From contig NC_092572.1 in assembly GCF_037975245.1 (NCBI RefSeq), positions 9,942,001 through 10,006,000 of the forward strand: a stretch of DNA of 64,000 bases. Reading direction: 5' to 3'. The translations under genes were made by a program, and so were the position numbers. Position 1 is the stretch's first letter. Each line of letters begins with the position of its first letter. Below, in pieces: positions 63,911 through 64,000 of this stretch. Below the pieces are notes generated by a model. It saw only the letters and a program-made list of their open reading frames with translations. It was not told where the DNA came from and searched no databases. This DNA is from Apostichopus japonicus (lineage: Eukaryota; Echinodermata; Holothuroidea; Aspidochirotida; Stichopodidae).

Positions 63911-64000
63911 ATGCATTTGCTTATAACGACGACAGAGGATGTCATTAACCGCTTCCGTGCGTTAATTAACGTATCGCTTATTTTCGGTGGGGTGGGGAGG

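Overview
The window is eukaryotic: AT-rich, intron-dense and full of retroelement debris. Exons are small, almost all in phase 1 and flanked by GT-AG introns, and multi-exon immunoglobulin (Ig) receptors sit beside Penelope-like elements, several LINE lineages, a Gypsy fragment and very long (TA)n runs. Receptors with death-fold and RTK-like tails together with this mobilome suggest an invertebrate deuterostome, most probably an echinoderm such as a sea cucumber. The organism assignment is inference.

Receptor A (4469-27142, +) is one continuous chain of phase-compatible exons totalling 3663 nt (about 1220 aa). It encodes a signal peptide, three Ig domains and a transmembrane helix. The cytoplasmic tail holds a first death-domain-like unit, an Asn/Thr/Asp-rich 10-residue repeat region, and then three successive [death-effector-like + death domain] units, the last one truncated. 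DED-DD is the architecture of the soluble adaptor FADD; here it appears to be strung in tandem behind an Ig ectodomain.

About 4 kb downstream, three phase-compatible exons (30965-33655, +) encode a tail with a spaced ITIM (LNYIEI) and ITSM (TEYATI). No ectodomain exons were seen for them, so they are either alternative 3' exons of receptor A or the remains of another receptor. Receptor B (42838-53097, +) has a clearly paralogous ectodomain and TM exon, but its tail is an RTK-type pseudokinase ending in a YVDM motif. Its signal-peptide exon has lost the homologous splice donor and its Ig2 exon is one base short, so this allele or assembly may be a pseudogene. The locus therefore shows one Ig ectodomain design next to three kinds of signalling tail.

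The flanks support a tandem array. Blocks upstream of receptor A (about 0.9-2.4 kb and 3.7-3.9 kb) recur after receptor B (53.9-55.6 kb and 63.7-63.9 kb), which predicts another paralogue just past the right edge. The remainder is introns and intergenic DNA carrying LINE fragments (10.3-11.9, 44.1-45.6, 58.8-59.3 and 60.4-61.2 kb), Penelope-like fragments in inverted pairs next to (TA)n tracts (14.5-14.9, 17.9-20.3 and 24.0-26.2 kb), a 1.17-kb solo LTR (38.7-39.9 kb), and a Gypsy integrase fragment (54.6-55.0 kb). Two Penelope-like 3' ends carry hammerhead-ribozyme-like cores. No tRNA, rRNA or CRISPR was seen.
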